The notes under the pieces were generated by a model. The model had not been told where the DNA came from and ran no database searches. It worked only from the letters and a program-made list of their open reading frames with translations. A DNA stretch of 64,000 bases from the NCBI GenBank assembly GCA_037074765.1, contig JBAMDO010000570.1:124001-188000 (forward strand). The letters run 5' to 3'. The translations under genes and the position numbers were made by a program. Shown one piece after another: positions 61,950 through 64,000 of the stretch. Every line of letters begins with the position of its first letter. Within the stretch, counting starts at the first letter, position 1. The stretch is from Mansonella perstans. Taxonomy: Eukaryota > Nematoda > Chromadorea > Rhabditida > Onchocercidae.

Positions 61950-64000
61950 TCACAAGCCAGCCGATACTACAAAAGTTTCAACTTTGCAGGCATTGATGCC
62001 GCGCACGATCTTGAAGAAACCTTGGTCACCCCATCTGAAAGTGTCTTTTGTAAAACAGCGTTTACTCCCTCGAAAATAATTTTTGGAATTAAGATTCAGT
62101 TTAAAACTCATCAAGATTCGTTGCTGAAAATATCAATAAATTTTAAAGATTATACTTACTTTTCACCCCAGCTGTTTTTGAATAACCAATAATCCGTGCC
62201 ACATTCAGTACCGTATCCAATTAATTCTACTGAATGATTCGGCTCCATTGTTGAACATTCCTTAACATCCGGTAATATGCCGGATTTGTAATATTGGTAC
62301 AGCTTCGGAAATACAAGATCTGTTAAGCAGAAAAGATTGGAATGTTCCAATAAGAAATGGAAACATAAATGTTAGAGTAATTGTTATATTTTGAGGAAGG
62401 GATGATTGTGTTTTTTTCACAGAAGATTAGAATAGGAGATATATTTGATACGACATTACTCTTCAGTTCACGACTGAAATTAGGCCCGAGGATGATTGGG
62501 AAATTCAAAGTTTTATTGCACAAATAAAAAAAAAAATGTGGTTGCCAAATGTTATTTGTGTAGAATTTCTTACAAATAAATCTTATCCATTAAAAGCCAT
62601 GTCTTTCATTCCTCTGATAGTATATTTGAATTGTTATCCTACCATTTGTTATATCTTAAATTCCAAACATACAAAGGTCAATTGACAGAAGCAATTGTTG
62701 TGACTTAGATTTGGATCAATGAAAGCAAAGAAATTTTTAGTGAGGAATGATTCAGTTATCTTTCCATTGGATTTTTTGAACTTTTAAATATCGGAAGAAT
62801 GATGTTACAATTATAGAATTGTTACATTATCAGTAAGATTTGATTGTTATTCTATCTGATAATTTTTTTTCTATTCACACTATCACTATTTAAACTATCT
62901 TTTGCCATTAATCCAAGAAATTTCAATTTGTAATTTTTTGGATTGTAACATTCATTGCTTGTTGATATTTTTGCAAGACTGAAGGTATAGTATGAAAGGA
63001 TTATAAAAAGTTTTACAATGCTTGGAAAAAAAAACAAACTTAATGCAACAGGTCCCTTATTTGCTACGAACCAAGCCATTGCATTTGGCTCCGGATCGAT
63101 TTGATATAATTTGTTAATAAAAATTTCACCAATTCTTGGACAAAAATCAAGGCTTTGCAATAATAAAGGATAATGAATCGTTTGCGTGAAGCCGACATAT
63201 TTTCCATGTCTGTAGTACGGTATGATCAAATCGATAATTTTGATAATTTTATTGAAATTTTCAAGTCTTATAATCATCTAAATTTTTAATTATTTTTCGT
63301 GATTTTTCTTCAATGGATAATTTACGATGCACAATTGACAAATTAATCTTTGTAAAGACCATTATAAATAAGCATCTGTAAATGTCTATAATGGTTTGTA
63401 TTAAAAATATTTTTGTGATTAATTAGGAAGGATTGTGAAAAAAATCTTTCTAACAATTTTTGTTTTTAAGTTACAATTTTGCGCAATTTATTTAAATGGG
63501 ATTAGTACTGAATAGATAATATGAAATTATATAAACATTAGAATTTGAAATATTTAAATTAAATTAGGTATTGAATATAATTTTAAATGTTGATAACTTA
63601 CGCCAGAGAGTTGCTGATACTACCACTGCTACAACCATTGTTGTAATAATCACAATCCATCAATTCATATTCCGATATGGAAATATTTTGTCCATACCTG
63701 ATCGCGTATAATGATTCTACTACTGCTGCCGCAGCATATGCGTAGCATGAATTACATTTGCGTGCTAAAGGTATCAATTAATTTACATGATTGTGACGAA
63801 ATGTATTTTTCGTTTAAATTCAAAATAATATCGAAACTTGAAAAACAGAAAGTTGCGCACAAAAAAAATTTAATAATGCAGTTTAAAATAGTGCTTAAAT
63901 TTTAAAATTTCCGTCTTTTTTTAAATGTAAAGACTAATATTTTGTAGTAAAATTTAAGCTAACATTGTTTTTTAATTGGACTTACACCTCCTTTCTCTCT
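61950..64000 (-). CDS. Papain-family (C1A) cysteine protease, N-terminus outside window
   Basis: Visible exons, in order: possible edge exon 64000-63986, 63764-63602, 63209-63040, 62319-62160, 62034-61950; they join in frame to the stop. It is a cathepsin L-like endopeptidase of lysosome or secretion. Catalytic Cys lies in CNSCYAYAAAAVVESLYAI, His in EPNHSVELIGYGTECGTDYW, Asn in FKNSWGEKWGDQGFFKIVRG, with the C1A C-terminus ACKVETFVVSAGL. SISEYELMDCDYYNNGCSSG matches the family's LVDC...NGC block. Oddities: the residue three before the first motif Cys is encoded by xCA and cannot be Gln, the usual oxyanion-hole residue, and Tyr replaces the Trp after the catalytic Cys. The edge segment ends in REKG-like coding sequence, but the join there is not settled and a small exon may be missing. 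Signal peptide and propeptide lie off the window. Confidence 0.88.

Noticed and set aside
1..64000. CRISPR arrays, bacterial insertions (e.g. endosymbiont DNA), operon-type gene spacing
   Set aside because: No spaced repeat array, no intron-free bacterial-like coding stretch and no same-strand genes within the ~100-bp spacing of nematode operons were seen.

Overview
The window is AT-rich (roughly 70 percent by eye) eukaryotic DNA. It carries many short exons, introns with TTTTCAG/TTTTAG-type acceptors, and start codons sitting just downstream of unpaired acceptor-like AGs, as expected where mRNAs are spliced-leader trans-spliced. The best recognised genes (a SPOC-domain DIN-1/SPEN protein, PYROXD1, AAR2, ORC2, coatomer zeta, glutaminase with ankyrins, a papain-type protease) together with this architecture point to a nematode, probably a spirurid/filarial worm. 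That taxon is inferred, not proven. I rebuilt the exons by hand; the main gene models join in frame from first to last visible codon.

Layout. 24-13154 (+): 3' part of a large SPEN-family gene (din-1-like, 23 exons, 1829 visible residues) ending in a SPOC domain. 13155-16985: gap with a dispersed repeat copy and a decayed coding fragment. 16998-20941 (+): PYROXD1. 22017-22090 (-): tRNA-Asn(GTT). 22266-27499 (-): orphan secreted protein. 27500-29434: divergent intergenic region holding the second dispersed repeat copy inside a direct duplication of the 5' end of the secreted gene. 29435-32667 (+): AAR2. 33456-37398 (-): orphan single-pass membrane protein with an unplaced alternative exon. 38889-44423 (-): ORC2, with an identical second tRNA-Asn in its first intron. 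46000-48868 (-): coatomer zeta, with a possible nested small membrane protein in its last intron. 48869-54690: 5.8-kb gap with tandem repeats, a frameshifted coding relic and an ATTCCGG-motif cluster. 54691-59745 (+): kidney-type glutaminase. 59746-61949: gap with a perfect hairpin and a stop-riddled pseudogene. 61950-64000 (-): 3' part of a papain-family cysteine protease.

The genes are unrelated housekeeping and developmental functions (nuclear receptor co-repression, redox, U5 snRNP assembly, replication licensing, COPI traffic, glutamine metabolism, proteolysis). Intergenic spacing is large, so I see no operon or functional cluster and no clear new multi-gene system. The observations most worth checking are: a UGCAUG-rich intron next to a 774-nt frame-preserving exon of the din-1-like gene; the duplicated promoter/start region between the secreted gene and AAR2; several short coding-like relics in gaps and introns; two nematode orphan proteins; and a cysteine protease whose oxyanion-hole glutamine position cannot encode Gln.
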